Positions 54,205 through 62,041 of a DNA stretch of 64,000 nucleotides are shown here, piece by piece (position 1 is the stretch's first letter; the number at the start of each line of letters is the position of its first letter). A program made the position numbers and the translations under genes. Location of the stretch: assembly GCA_026129745.1 (NCBI GenBank), contig JAHCHL010000008.1, positions 1 to 64,000 on the forward strand, read 5' to 3'. The notes beneath the pieces are model-generated. The model was not told the origin of the DNA and ran no database searches. It was given only the letters and a program-made list of their open reading frames with translations. Source of the DNA: Fimbriimonadales bacterium (lineage in GTDB: Bacteria > Armatimonadota > Fimbriimonadia > Fimbriimonadales > ATM1).

Positions 54205-55224
54205 TTACTTTCTGCGACGTCGCATCGCGAGAGCCGCGAGGCCGACTCCAAGCGCGGCCATCGTTCCAGGCTCCGGAACCACTTCGAACGTGAACCAGTT
54301 CACGTCATAAGGGCCGAGTTTCGTCGTGGCGAACTGCTGGATTCCATTGGAATCCTCAAACGAGAACGCCATGTTTAGGTTTATCGTCGTGCTCGAGTTC
54401 GCGATCGCGTCCGGAAAGTCCATCAGCGAGCCGGTTCGGAAGTTGTCGTCGCACGGGCTTCCCATGTTGTTCGCCAATTGGAAGTTCGACAGAGCCATAT
54501 AGTATCTGCCAGGCGTGTAGTTGCGACGCAGGTGCGACTGCAGCGACGAAGACGGCGAACCAGGATAGCTGTTCACGCTTCGGTCGTCGTTCCCGTATCC
54601 GAGGATCGCGTCGAAGTTGCTGTCGTAGATCCAAAGGTCCGTGTCAGTTGTGTGCCCCTGGCCGACCGTCGTGATGTCGATCTGCCCCGGTTGGAACGTT
54701 CCGAGGTCCATCGGCGTGATCGGCACGCGCTCGAGCGTCGCCGCATAGTCCGCGGTTGTGCTCGCCGTTCCGGTCACACGATAGTAGATCTCCTCCTGCT
54801 TGCCGAAGCCGTACCACTGGTTGAAACGCGCCGGATTCGTCGTCGTCGACGACGTCTGCACAGCGATGTCAGTCCCTGCGTTCGGAGTGCCGACCGTCGA
54901 GCCGTCCCATGGGCCAGGGGGCGCGGCGGTCTGGCTCAGACCACGAATCGTCCCCGTGTGGCCGGCGATCTGGCTGTCCAGAATGAGCCGATACCGGTAG
55001 ATCCCGAGCGCCGCCGCAGCCGTCTGTACACGGAAATAGTCGAGACCCGTGCCGGTGGCGCTGATGCTGTTGCCGATGATGCGGTCGCCCGCCATCATGT
55101 TCGCAATGAAGTTCGCCTGGGCCTTGGAGTCGTTCGGCTCCGACTCAAAAAAGTCGATCGCCATCGCGCCTTGGGCGCATAGAGCGGCCGCCCCCAGCCC
55201 GGCAAAGTGCCTGATAACATTCAT
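54205..55224 (-). CDS. PEP-CTERM-anchored surface protein
   Basis: A 339-residue exported protein. The signal peptide is MNVIRHFAGLGAAALCAQGAMA. The body (FFESEPNDSKAQANFI, then beta-rich stretches with DTDLWIYDSNFDAILGYGNDD) resembles the pre-peptidase C-terminal type of domain. It ends with VPEPGTMAALGVGLAALAMRRRRK: a PEP motif, a hydrophobic helix and a basic tail, the sorting signal recognised by exosortase. No exosortase gene is in the window. The ATG at 55222-55224 is preceded by AAGGAG at 9 nt. Confidence 0.93.
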   Translation of the reverse strand: MNVIRHFAGLGAAALCAQGAMAIDFFESEPNDSKAQANFIANMMAGDRIIGNSISATGTGLDYFRVQTAAAALGIYRYRLILDSQIAGHTGTIRGLSQTAAPPGPWDGSTVGTPNAGTDIAVQTSSTTTNPARFNQWYGFGKQEEIYYRVTGTASTTADYAATLERVPITPMDLGTFQPGQIDITTVGQGHTTDTDLWIYDSNFDAILGYGNDDRSVNSYPGSPSSSLQSHLRRNYTPGRYYMALSNFQLANNMGSPCDDNFRTGSLMDFPDAIANSSTTINLNMAFSFEDSNGIQQFATTKLGPYDVNWFTFEVVPEPGTMAALGVGLAALAMRRRRK

Positions 55225-55260
55225 AAGTTCAGTCTCCTTTTGAGATAACAAGTGCTAACG

Positions 55261-55277
55261 CCCCGATCGAATCGGGG
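55261..55277. repeat. short GC hairpin
   Basis: CCCCGAT and ATCGGGG with a 3-nt loop, between the Fn3-like and PEP-CTERM genes. No T-run on either side; possibly part of the PEP-CTERM leader. Confidence 0.5.
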
Positions 55278-55344
55278 TCGGTGCCTGCCATCACACTCTA
55301 ACATTCTACAGCGCGATTCGCAAATTGATCCCAGCAATTTTGCG

Positions 55345-55371
55345 AGAAAAATTGCCCCGCCGAAGCGGGGC
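55345..55371 (-). terminator. intrinsic terminator of the Fn3-like gene
   Basis: On the minus strand GCCCCGC, a TTCG tetraloop, GCGGGGC and AATTTTTCT. It begins about 30 bp after the stop codon of the gene at 55401. Confidence 0.88.
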
Positions 55372-55400
55372 ATCTCATCGCGCAGGTGACAACAGAAAGG

Positions 55401-56054
55401 CTATGCAGCGATCTGCAGCGATTCCGGGCCTTGCTCTTGACCTTCAAAGAACACGGTGATCGGTTCGCTGCCCTCGCTCGTTCCCGATGAGCGATGCGCA
55501 AACACTTGATACATCGCCCACTCGACGAGTGGCTTTGTGTTTTCGTCCACGAACTTCTTGCCGGCGATCGCTCCGATCTGCTTCCATTTCGTATCGTTCG
55601 GACGCTTCTTCCAAACAGAGAAAAACGTGCCGAAAGCAAGCGAACCCTTCCACGAAAGCTCCACATGGCCGTTCGAATTGATTTGTCCTTTGACATTCGT
55701 CGGCGCGCTCGGAATTCCCGAAGGTGACGGGGGGGCAGGTGGGGGGATCTGCGCGAGGTTGTAGACGTTTGGATTCGCGGTCGCTTCTGCCTTCGCGCGA
55801 ATCGTGCTAATGAACGCCGCGCCAAGCTCGTTCATCTCACTGAGTGCGTTGTGCAATGCGACGGTCGCAACCTTCGCGGCAGTGCGTGCGTTCTGCGCTG
55901 CCGTGTAAGCGTTGCGCGCCGCAGTGACCAGGGTCAATAGGTTGTCCACTTGCACTTGCGTCAATCCGATTGCAGTTGCATTGTCCTCCCATGGTGTCGT
56001 TCGGTTCTCATAGAACTCGATGTTTTCATTGATTTGTTTCGGAACGATGGCCAC
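55401..56054 (-). CDS. conserved hypothetical protein with C-terminal Fn3-like domain
   Basis: A 217-residue protein that I recognise only as a type: an N-terminal helical Ala-rich part (LLTLVTAARNAYTAAQNARTAA, then LGAAFISTIRAKAEATANPNVY), a Pro-rich linker (IPPPAPPSPSG) and a Fn3-like beta domain (GHVELSWKGSLAFGTFFSVW). Similar proteins recur in Planctomycetes-like and Armatimonadota genomes with no known role. The start is a GTG at 56052-56054, 9 nt after AAGGAGG. The frame is open upstream to 56294, but that part is a 21-bp repeat array and overlaps the next gene. Confidence 0.78.
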   Translation of the reverse strand: MAIVPKQINENIEFYENRTTPWEDNATAIGLTQVQVDNLLTLVTAARNAYTAAQNARTAAKVATVALHNALSEMNELGAAFISTIRAKAEATANPNVYNLAQIPPPAPPSPSGIPSAPTNVKGQINSNGHVELSWKGSLAFGTFFSVWKKRPNDTKWKQIGAIAGKKFVDENTKPLVEWAMYQVFAHRSSGTSEGSEPITVFFEGQEQGPESLQIAA

Positions 56055-56131
56055 TTTGATGGACCTCCTTCGTTGGCCGCCGTTAGCAGCGGCGCTTAAT
56101 GTCGTTTCGGCCAGTTTGTAGATTTCCTTAG

Positions 56132-56244
56132 GTTTCGGATTTCTCGCGACCCGTTCCGAACGCCTCGCCACGCGTTCCGAACTCTCCGGCAGCGGTTCCG
56201 AAAGCCTCGTCACGCGTTCCGAACTCTCCGGCGGCGGCTCCAGG
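56132..56244. repeat. 21-bp-period array of GTTCCGAA cores
   Basis: GTTCCGAA occurs at 56153, 56174, 56195 and 56216, exactly 21 bp apart, with eroded copies at 56132 (GTTTCGGA) and 56237 (GCTCCAGG). The 13-bp linkers alternate between two types (cgcctcgccacgc-like and ctctccggcagcg-like), so the higher unit is 42 bp. It lies between the end of the pentapeptide-repeat gene and the ribosome site of the Fn3-like gene. Confidence 0.8.
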
Positions 56245-57936
56245 CTATTCGTCGGCGGGGTTTTCTTCCTCGGGCTCTCCGTCGGGCGGCTCATCCGAAA
56301 AGTTCATCGCCAGCCAACCTTTCACGTCTTCGTCCTCTTTGCCGATAGCCTTGACCTCCATGGATGCGAGATCCACTCTGTAGAGCTGGAAGTCGGCGTC
56401 GCGCCAGTTTGAGCCGGTGAAGTCGGCACGGATCGTCTCCGCGTCTGCTTCTTGCTCAAGTATCACTCCCATCATCTTCGCGCCCTGCAGTTGAGCCTCT
56501 CGCAGGTTCGCGCCCTGCAGTTGAGCCTCTCGCAGGTCCGCGCCCTGCAGTTGAGCCTCACGCAGGTTCGCGCCCTGCAGTTGAGCCTCTCGCAGGTTCG
56601 CGCCCTGCAGACGAGCCTTTTGCAGGTCCGCGCCCTGCAGTTGAGCCCCGAATAGGTATGCGCCCTGCAGTTGAGCCCCGAGTAGGTATGCGCCCTGCAG
56701 TTGAGCCCGTCGAAGGTCCGCGCCCTGCAGATGAGCCCAGAGTAGGATTGCGCCCTGCAGTTGAGCCCCATATAGGTCCGCGCCCTGCAGTTGAGCCTCT
56801 CGCAGGTTCGCGCCCTGCAGTTGAGCCTCTCGCAGGTTCGCGCGCGGAAGGAAGCATTGGGCCAGCCGGAGCTGTCGCTTTCGAGCCCTCCGCCAGGGTT
56901 CGAGGGAATCGAGGTAGGGCTTCCAAGCTGCTTTGCTCTTTTGCTCCCCTGCCTTGACGCAGTCTGCGATCGCGTCGCGGGTGTCCAGGAGTTGATTCGA
57001 CACGAGTGCGAGCGCAGACAGGAAGGACTTGCGTTGCTCCAGAGAGAGCGGGCCGGGTTCCCGAATGTCGCTTAGCCGCAGCATCTCGCGCTTGCACTCG
57101 TCCAGTTTTCTCATATTCAGAAGGAACTGGCGGTTCTCCCGCGCCTCTTTGAACACGTCGACCGCGCGCGCCATCGCGTAAAACAAACGGCGATCTTTCC
57201 GGCTGAGCCCCTCCGCAACGACCCGAGTGAACTTCTTGTACGCGGTACGATTCGCGTCCGCGAGTTGATGGATGAGGAAGTCCAGCAGAGGTTGCAGCTC
57301 GCTCTTGTCGAAGCTGGCCATCTCGCGGATTGCCTTGCGGATTTCGGATCGGGCTTCCGGTTCTTCATAGATATGCAGCGCGGCGGAGAGCTGCATCGCC
57401 GCGCGCTTGAACCAGGGGTAGTCGACTTCGTTGACTTCGGTCTGATTAGTTTGAAGTCTGGGGTCGCGCTGCTTCGCGATGTCGGCGAGGCCGATGCCGG
57501 CGTTGATCCGTGGGAGGAGGTCTGGGTGCGCGAAGTCGTCGGAGAGCGCTTCGAATTCTTTCTGGATCGCCTCGTATTCGCTGATCCGGCGCTGTTGGTC
57601 GAGTTGACTCTTGTGGTGCTCCCGGTCTTGGTCGCGTTGATCTTTCGCGACCTCGCGGTCCTTAGCGAGTTGCGCTTCAAGATGCCTTTGCTTCTGGTCG
57701 CGGTTGAGGAAGAACGTACCCAGACCGATGACGCCCGCGAACCAGGTGACTGCGGCCTGGATGACGAAGCCGCGCGATTCTGCTGGGACGGCCTCGTACG
57801 CGCCTTGCCAGCTTGGGATCAAGTGGATGTCCGCGAAGAGCAGTATCTGCCCTGCGCCGAAGTACGCTGCGGCGAGAAAGCCTAGCCCCCACCGGAAGTA
57901 TTTCCATTCGACGAGATTCTTCTCGCTGTCACTCAT
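56245..57936 (-). CDS. membrane-anchored pentapeptide-repeat protein
   Basis: A 563-residue protein. Two membrane helices near the N-terminus (about 12-40 and 60-80), a charged coiled coil (KQRHLEAQLAKDREVAKDQRDQ), a helical middle domain, then about 24 pentapeptides of the A(N/D)LXX type as twelve ten-residue units (for example ANLREAQLQG), and an acidic C-terminus. Pentapeptide repeats form a right-handed beta helix. The DNA units are nearly identical (see repeat entry), pointing to recent expansion. Function unknown. ATG at 57934-57936; a GTG three codons earlier is possible. Confidence 0.88.
   Translation of the reverse strand: MSDSEKNLVEWKYFRWGLGFLAAAYFGAGQILLFADIHLIPSWQGAYEAVPAESRGFVIQAAVTWFAGVIGLGTFFLNRDQKQRHLEAQLAKDREVAKDQRDQDREHHKSQLDQQRRISEYEAIQKEFEALSDDFAHPDLLPRINAGIGLADIAKQRDPRLQTNQTEVNEVDYPWFKRAAMQLSAALHIYEEPEARSEIRKAIREMASFDKSELQPLLDFLIHQLADANRTAYKKFTRVVAEGLSRKDRRLFYAMARAVDVFKEARENRQFLLNMRKLDECKREMLRLSDIREPGPLSLEQRKSFLSALALVSNQLLDTRDAIADCVKAGEQKSKAAWKPYLDSLEPWRRARKRQLRLAQCFLPRANLREAQLQGANLREAQLQGADLYGAQLQGAILLWAHLQGADLRRAQLQGAYLLGAQLQGAYLFGAQLQGADLQKARLQGANLREAQLQGANLREAQLQGADLREAQLQGANLREAQLQGAKMMGVILEQEADAETIRADFTGSNWRDADFQLYRVDLASMEVKAIGKEDEDVKGWLAMNFSDEPPDGEPEEENPADE
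56481..56840. repeat. 30-bp tandem repeat inside the pentapeptide gene
   Basis: Twelve 30-bp units, each beginning CGCCCTGCAG, spaced exactly 30 bp. Each encodes two pentapeptides. Units at both ends are almost identical while the middle ones vary at the two codons preceding the Ala. This suggests copying by slippage or unequal exchange. Confidence 0.92.
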
Positions 57937-58021
57937 CGCCGTCACCGCAGTTTACTGTCTCCCTCTGTCGAGGGTTCGCGGTCACGGGTGGAAGCTCCAG
58001 CGGGGGTAGGATTCGGAGGAT

Positions 58022-60829
58022 ATGCGCAGCGCAATTCGATTCGGTTTGCTATTCGTCGCTTTGGTTTTCTCGTTGGCGTTCTCGCAGGACAAGAAGCCGA
58101 TGGATCACGACGTGTACGATTCGTGGATGACGATTCGCGGCTCGTCGCTTTCTCCGGATGGGAAGTGGTTCCAATACATCTATGGCGCGTTCGACGGCGA
58201 TGTGACGATGCAAGTCGTTGCGGTGGACGGATCGCGGTCTTATGAGATCGAGCGCGCTGCGACACCTCGCTTCGTCGGCTCGCGATATTTGGTGTATTCG
58301 GTCGTTCCTTCGAAAGCCGAAGTTGCAGAAGCGACGCGCGCGCGTCGTCGGCCAGATGAGATGCCGAAGAATTCGCTCGGCATTCTTGATTTGTCGACAG
58401 GAGAAATCTATTCGCGCGAGAAGATTCGCACGATTCGCGTGCCGGATGCCGGGACTTGGATCGCGATTCAACCGGAGCCGCCAGCGCCGCCATCGGGCCA
58501 ACAGCAGCAGCAACAGCCACAGCCGGAAGAGGGCGCGCCGCAAAAGAAACGCAATCACGCGGTCGGCAGCGAATGGATTTTGCTTTCAGTCGAAACGAAA
58601 GAAGCGATGACGTTGGAGTTTATCGATCAATGGGTGTGGTCGAACGACGGGAGTTACATCATCTATTCGACATCGACGCGCGACGGAAACGGCGATGGAT
58701 TGTTTATGCGCAGAATCGGGGGGGACGCGGTTCCGATCTTGGCTGGGCTGGGGCGATACACTTCGATCGCGATTCACGAAGGCACGAATCAAGTCGCGTT
58801 TTTCACGGATCGCGACGACTACGCCTCGGAAACGCCGGGCCTTAGCGCGTATCTTTGGAAAATCGGCGATTCAGAGGCGCGAAAAATCGCGGACGACTTG
58901 ATGGCAGGGATTCCGGAAGGTTGGAAGATTTCTTCGCGGGGGGGCCTGAGCTTTAGCGGCGACGGTTCGCGCGTGCTGCTTTCGACTGCGCCCGTTGTGG
59001 ACACTCCGCGCGACGAAACACCGGAAGCGGAGCGTGTCGTCGTCGACATTTGGAATTGGAAGGATCCGCTAATTCAGCCGATGCAATTGCAGCAGGCGAC
59101 TGCGGTTCGCAACAAGACTTATCGCGGTTTCGTCGATTTGAAAACGGGAGCGTATCGTCAAGTCGAAACGCCGGAGATTCCGGACGTAACGATTCCTTTG
59201 CAAAGCGAAAGCAATTGGGCATTAGGCTCCAACTCAGCTCCTTACGCTCAGTATGTTTCGTTCGATCAAAGTTATCGCGATGTCTATTTGATCGATTTGC
59301 GCACCGGCCGCTCGCGGTTGTTCATGGAAATGCACGCAGGCACGATGGCGTTTTCAACCGGCGGCCGTTTTTTGATATGGTGGGATCGCGGCGAGCGTGT
59401 TTGGAAGACGCATGAGCTGTCGACGGGGAAGCGAGCGACGCTCGGCGCAGGTTTTCGCTTTCCACTGTATAACGAACTCGAAGATCGCCCGCAAGATCCA
59501 AGTCCGCACGGAATCGCGGGTTGGACGCCTGGCGACGAGCGCGTACTGATTTATGATCGTTACGACATTTGGTCGTTCGATCCGACAGGTAGTGAGCGCC
59601 CGGTTTGCATCACGGGAGAGTATGGGCGTGCGTGGCAGGTGGACTTGCGCGTGCTGCGGATCGGCTTGGAAGATGCTTTCATTCCGCTCGACCAGGCGTT
59701 GTTGCTGAAAGGTTTCAATCGCAGAAACAAGGGCGATGGATTCTATCGATTGGAGGTCGCGAAAACGAACCGACCCCAGGCGCTGTTGGTCGATGCGAAG
59801 CGATTCTCGAACCCAACAAAGGCCAACAGCGCGGACGTTGTGACGTTCACGCGCTCTGACTTCGACGAGTTTCCAGATATCTGGATCAGCGACATGAACT
59901 TCTCGAATCCGAAGAAGCTAACCGACATCGGCAAGCAAATGCATCCGTACACTTGGGGCAAGTCGGAATTGATTGAGTGGACTTCGCTGATGGGAGAGAA
60001 GTTGCAAGGAGTGCTTTATCTGCCGGATGGTTTTTCGCTTTTCAAAAACTACCCAATGATCGTTTACTTTTATGAGCGATTGTCCGACAACTTGCACAAC
60101 TTCTACCATCCAAGTCCGGGAAGCGGATCCATTAACATCTCGTTCTATGTGAGCCGTGGCTACGTTGTGTTTACGCCGGACGTTCCATACCGAATCGGAT
60201 ACCCGGGACAGAGCGCAATGCATGCGATTCTTCCTGGTGTCCAGAACTTGATCGAGCGTGGCTTTGTCGATGCGAAGAGGATCGGTATTCAGGGTCACAG
60301 CTGGGGGGGATATCAGATCGCCTATATGATCACGCAAACGGATATGTTCGCTTGCGCTGAAGCGGGTGCGCCGGTAAGCAACATGATCAGCGCATACGGA
60401 GGAATCCGCTGGCAAACTGGCATGAGTCGACAATTCCAATATGAGCGCACACAGAGCCGCATCGGTGGAACGATTTGGGAGAAGCCGCTGCAGTTCATTG
60501 AGAACTCACCCGTTTTTTGGGCTGACAAAGTGAATACTCCGCTGCTGATGCTGCATAACGATCAAGATGGTGCAGTTCCTTGGTATCAAGGAATCGAATA
60601 CTACATGGCTTTGAGAAGACTGAGCAAACCCGTTTGGATGCTCAATTACAACGGTGAAGGTCACGGACTAAGTCGAAGGCCGAATCAAAAAGATTGGGCA
60701 ATTCGAATGCAGCAGTTTTTCGATCACTACTTGAAAGGCGCGCCGATGCCGGTTTGGATGGCGGAGGGAGTGCCTGCAATCGAGAAGGGAAGAAATCTCG
60801 GTTTGGATCTCGTCGGCGGTGGCAAGTAG
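58022..60829 (+). CDS. exported S9-family (prolyl oligopeptidase-type) peptidase
   Basis: A 935-residue exported serine peptidase (signal peptide MRSAIRFGLLFVALVFSLAFS). The N-terminal two thirds form a propeller-like domain with an inserted Gln/Pro-rich stretch (GQQQQQQPQPEEGAPQ) near 160. The C-terminal alpha/beta hydrolase domain has the nucleophile in GIQGHSWGGYQIAYM, the Asp in MLHNDQDGAVPW and the His in NGEGHGLSRRPNQKDW. Relatives cleave peptides after proline or act as dipeptidyl or acylaminoacyl peptidases. It ends next to the tRNA-Gln gene. Confidence 0.94.
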   Translation: MRSAIRFGLLFVALVFSLAFSQDKKPMDHDVYDSWMTIRGSSLSPDGKWFQYIYGAFDGDVTMQVVAVDGSRSYEIERAATPRFVGSRYLVYSVVPSKAEVAEATRARRRPDEMPKNSLGILDLSTGEIYSREKIRTIRVPDAGTWIAIQPEPPAPPSGQQQQQQPQPEEGAPQKKRNHAVGSEWILLSVETKEAMTLEFIDQWVWSNDGSYIIYSTSTRDGNGDGLFMRRIGGDAVPILAGLGRYTSIAIHEGTNQVAFFTDRDDYASETPGLSAYLWKIGDSEARKIADDLMAGIPEGWKISSRGGLSFSGDGSRVLLSTAPVVDTPRDETPEAERVVVDIWNWKDPLIQPMQLQQATAVRNKTYRGFVDLKTGAYRQVETPEIPDVTIPLQSESNWALGSNSAPYAQYVSFDQSYRDVYLIDLRTGRSRLFMEMHAGTMAFSTGGRFLIWWDRGERVWKTHELSTGKRATLGAGFRFPLYNELEDRPQDPSPHGIAGWTPGDERVLIYDRYDIWSFDPTGSERPVCITGEYGRAWQVDLRVLRIGLEDAFIPLDQALLLKGFNRRNKGDGFYRLEVAKTNRPQALLVDAKRFSNPTKANSADVVTFTRSDFDEFPDIWISDMNFSNPKKLTDIGKQMHPYTWGKSELIEWTSLMGEKLQGVLYLPDGFSLFKNYPMIVYFYERLSDNLHNFYHPSPGSGSINISFYVSRGYVVFTPDVPYRIGYPGQSAMHAILPGVQNLIERGFVDAKRIGIQGHSWGGYQIAYMITQTDMFACAEAGAPVSNMISAYGGIRWQTGMSRQFQYERTQSRIGGTIWEKPLQFIENSPVFWADKVNTPLLMLHNDQDGAVPWYQGIEYYMALRRLSKPVWMLNYNGEGHGLSRRPNQKDWAIRMQQFFDHYLKGAPMPVWMAEGVPAIEKGRNLGLDLVGGGK

Positions 60830-60831
60830 TC

Positions 60832-60905
60832 TGGCTGCCCTCCAGGGATTCGAACCCCAACCAACTGATCCAGAGTCAGTCGTTCTGCCATTAAACTAGA
60901 GGGCA
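60832..60905 (-). tRNA. tRNA-Gln (anticodon CTG)
   Basis: A 74-nt tRNA with encoded CCA. Acceptor arms TGCCCTC (60905-60899) and GAGGGCA (60842-60836), discriminator G, CCA at 60834-60832. The D arm is GTTT/GAAC; the anticodon stem ACTGA/TCAGT encloses the loop CTCTGGA with anticodon CTG, reading CAG; the T loop is TTCGAAT with a T stem containing two G-U pairs. The gene begins 2 bp after the S9 peptidase stop (convergent) and its 5' side is 24 bp from the start of the divergent OYE gene. TATCAT at 60923-60918 (minus) could be its -10. Confidence 0.95.
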
Positions 60906-60928
60906 GCGCGAAACAAAATGATACCCTG

Positions 60929-61996
60929 ATGCCCAGTCTGTTCGATCCGATAACGATTCGTTCGGTTACTGCGCGCAATCGAGCATGGATGTCTCCAATG
61001 TGCCAATACAGCGCAGTCGATGGCGTTCCAAATGAATGGCATTTGGTCCATCTTGGAAGCCGTGCTATTGGAGGCGCGGGCATGATTGTCGTGGAGGCGA
61101 CGGCGATCGAGCCAGAAGGCCGAATCACTCCTGGCTGCACCGGAATTTGGAACGATGAGCAAGCCGATGCATGGTCTAAGATCGTAATGTTCATTCAACG
61201 ATATGGCGCTATTCCAGCGATTCAGTTAGCTCACGCAGGAAGAAAGGCCAGCACGCACGTTCCGTGGTCACCCACTCGAGGTGGCATTCCGATTTCTGAG
61301 GGCGGATGGACACCCAAGGGAGTGACGAGCGAGAAGTTTGTTGACTCGCACAACGCTCCCCATGAGCTGACTGTAAATGAAATTTCGGCCATCGTGCAAC
61401 TTTGGGCGAGTGCTGCGCAAAGAGCGAGTGACGCAGGATTTCAAGTTGTGGAAATACACGCAGCTCACGGATATTTGCTACATCAATTCTATTCACCCAT
61501 TTCCAATACGCGAAACGATCAATACGGCGGTTCTTTTGCGAACCGAACGAAGTTTTTGTTAGAAGTCTGCAAAGAAGTTCGCGTTGCGTTGCCAGAAAGC
61601 ACGCCATTGTTGGTTCGTTTGTCGGCCACGGACTGGGTCGAAGGTGGTTGGACAATCGATGACTCGATTGAGTTATCCAGACTGCTCAAGCAAGCCGGTG
61701 TCGACCTAATTGACTGCTCATCCGGAGGAGCAGTTCCGAACGCACAAGTGCCTATTTCTCCAGGTTACCAAGTGGAATTTGCACATCGGATTCGTAGGCA
61801 TGCGCAAATTCCAACTGCCGCAGTCGGTCGGATCTCAGAGCCGAAGCAAGCAAACGCGATCATTGACTCGGGACAAGCGGACGCGGTCATGATCGGACGT
61901 GCAATGCTTGACGATCCTTATTGGGCGGTTCACGCTGCTCGAGAGCTGGGGATCGGCGACATTCGGACCAAAGAATACGCATGGGTCCAAATGTAA
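60929..61996 (+). CDS. NADH:flavin oxidoreductase (old yellow enzyme, YqjM-like)
   Basis: A 355-residue FMN TIM-barrel enzyme reducing activated C=C bonds. It has the YqjM-type start LFDPITIRSVTARNRAWMSPMCQYSA with the active-site Cys, then IQLAHAGRKAS, the catalytic segment EIHAAHGYLLHQFYSPISNTR.D.YGGSF, RLSATDWVEGGW and the FMN-phosphate end AVGRI plus DAVMIGRAMLDDPYW. The physiological substrate is unknown. Confidence 0.95.
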   Translation: MPSLFDPITIRSVTARNRAWMSPMCQYSAVDGVPNEWHLVHLGSRAIGGAGMIVVEATAIEPEGRITPGCTGIWNDEQADAWSKIVMFIQRYGAIPAIQLAHAGRKASTHVPWSPTRGGIPISEGGWTPKGVTSEKFVDSHNAPHELTVNEISAIVQLWASAAQRASDAGFQVVEIHAAHGYLLHQFYSPISNTRNDQYGGSFANRTKFLLEVCKEVRVALPESTPLLVRLSATDWVEGGWTIDDSIELSRLLKQAGVDLIDCSSGGAVPNAQVPISPGYQVEFAHRIRRHAQIPTAAVGRISEPKQANAIIDSGQADAVMIGRAMLDDPYWAVHAARELGIGDIRTKEYAWVQM

Positions 61997-61999
61997 GAA

Positions 62000-62032
62000 T
62001 GCCGCCAAATTGCACGGGACAACTTGGCGGCA
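62000..62032. terminator. hairpin between convergent OYE and S9 peptidase genes
   Basis: TGCCGCCAA (62000-62008) and TTGGCGGCA (62024-62032) pair over 9 bp with a 15-nt loop. Short tails without T-runs; it probably marks both 3' ends. Confidence 0.55.
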
Positions 62033-62041
62033 CGGTTGCAG

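Noticed and set aside
56055..56294. 80-residue N-terminal extension of the Fn3-like protein
   Set aside because: AAGGAGG at proper distance before the GTG at 56054; the extension is repeat-derived and overlaps the pentapeptide gene.
56481..56840. CRISPR array
   Set aside because: The repeats are contiguous 30-bp units without unique spacers and are coding; no cas genes are present anywhere in the window.
56452..56957. Several open frames on both strands with RALQLSLSQV-like or RPAVEP-like repeats
   Set aside because: The 30-bp repeat is a multiple of three and stop-free in several frames; only the minus-strand pentapeptide frame extends into non-repeat coding sequence.
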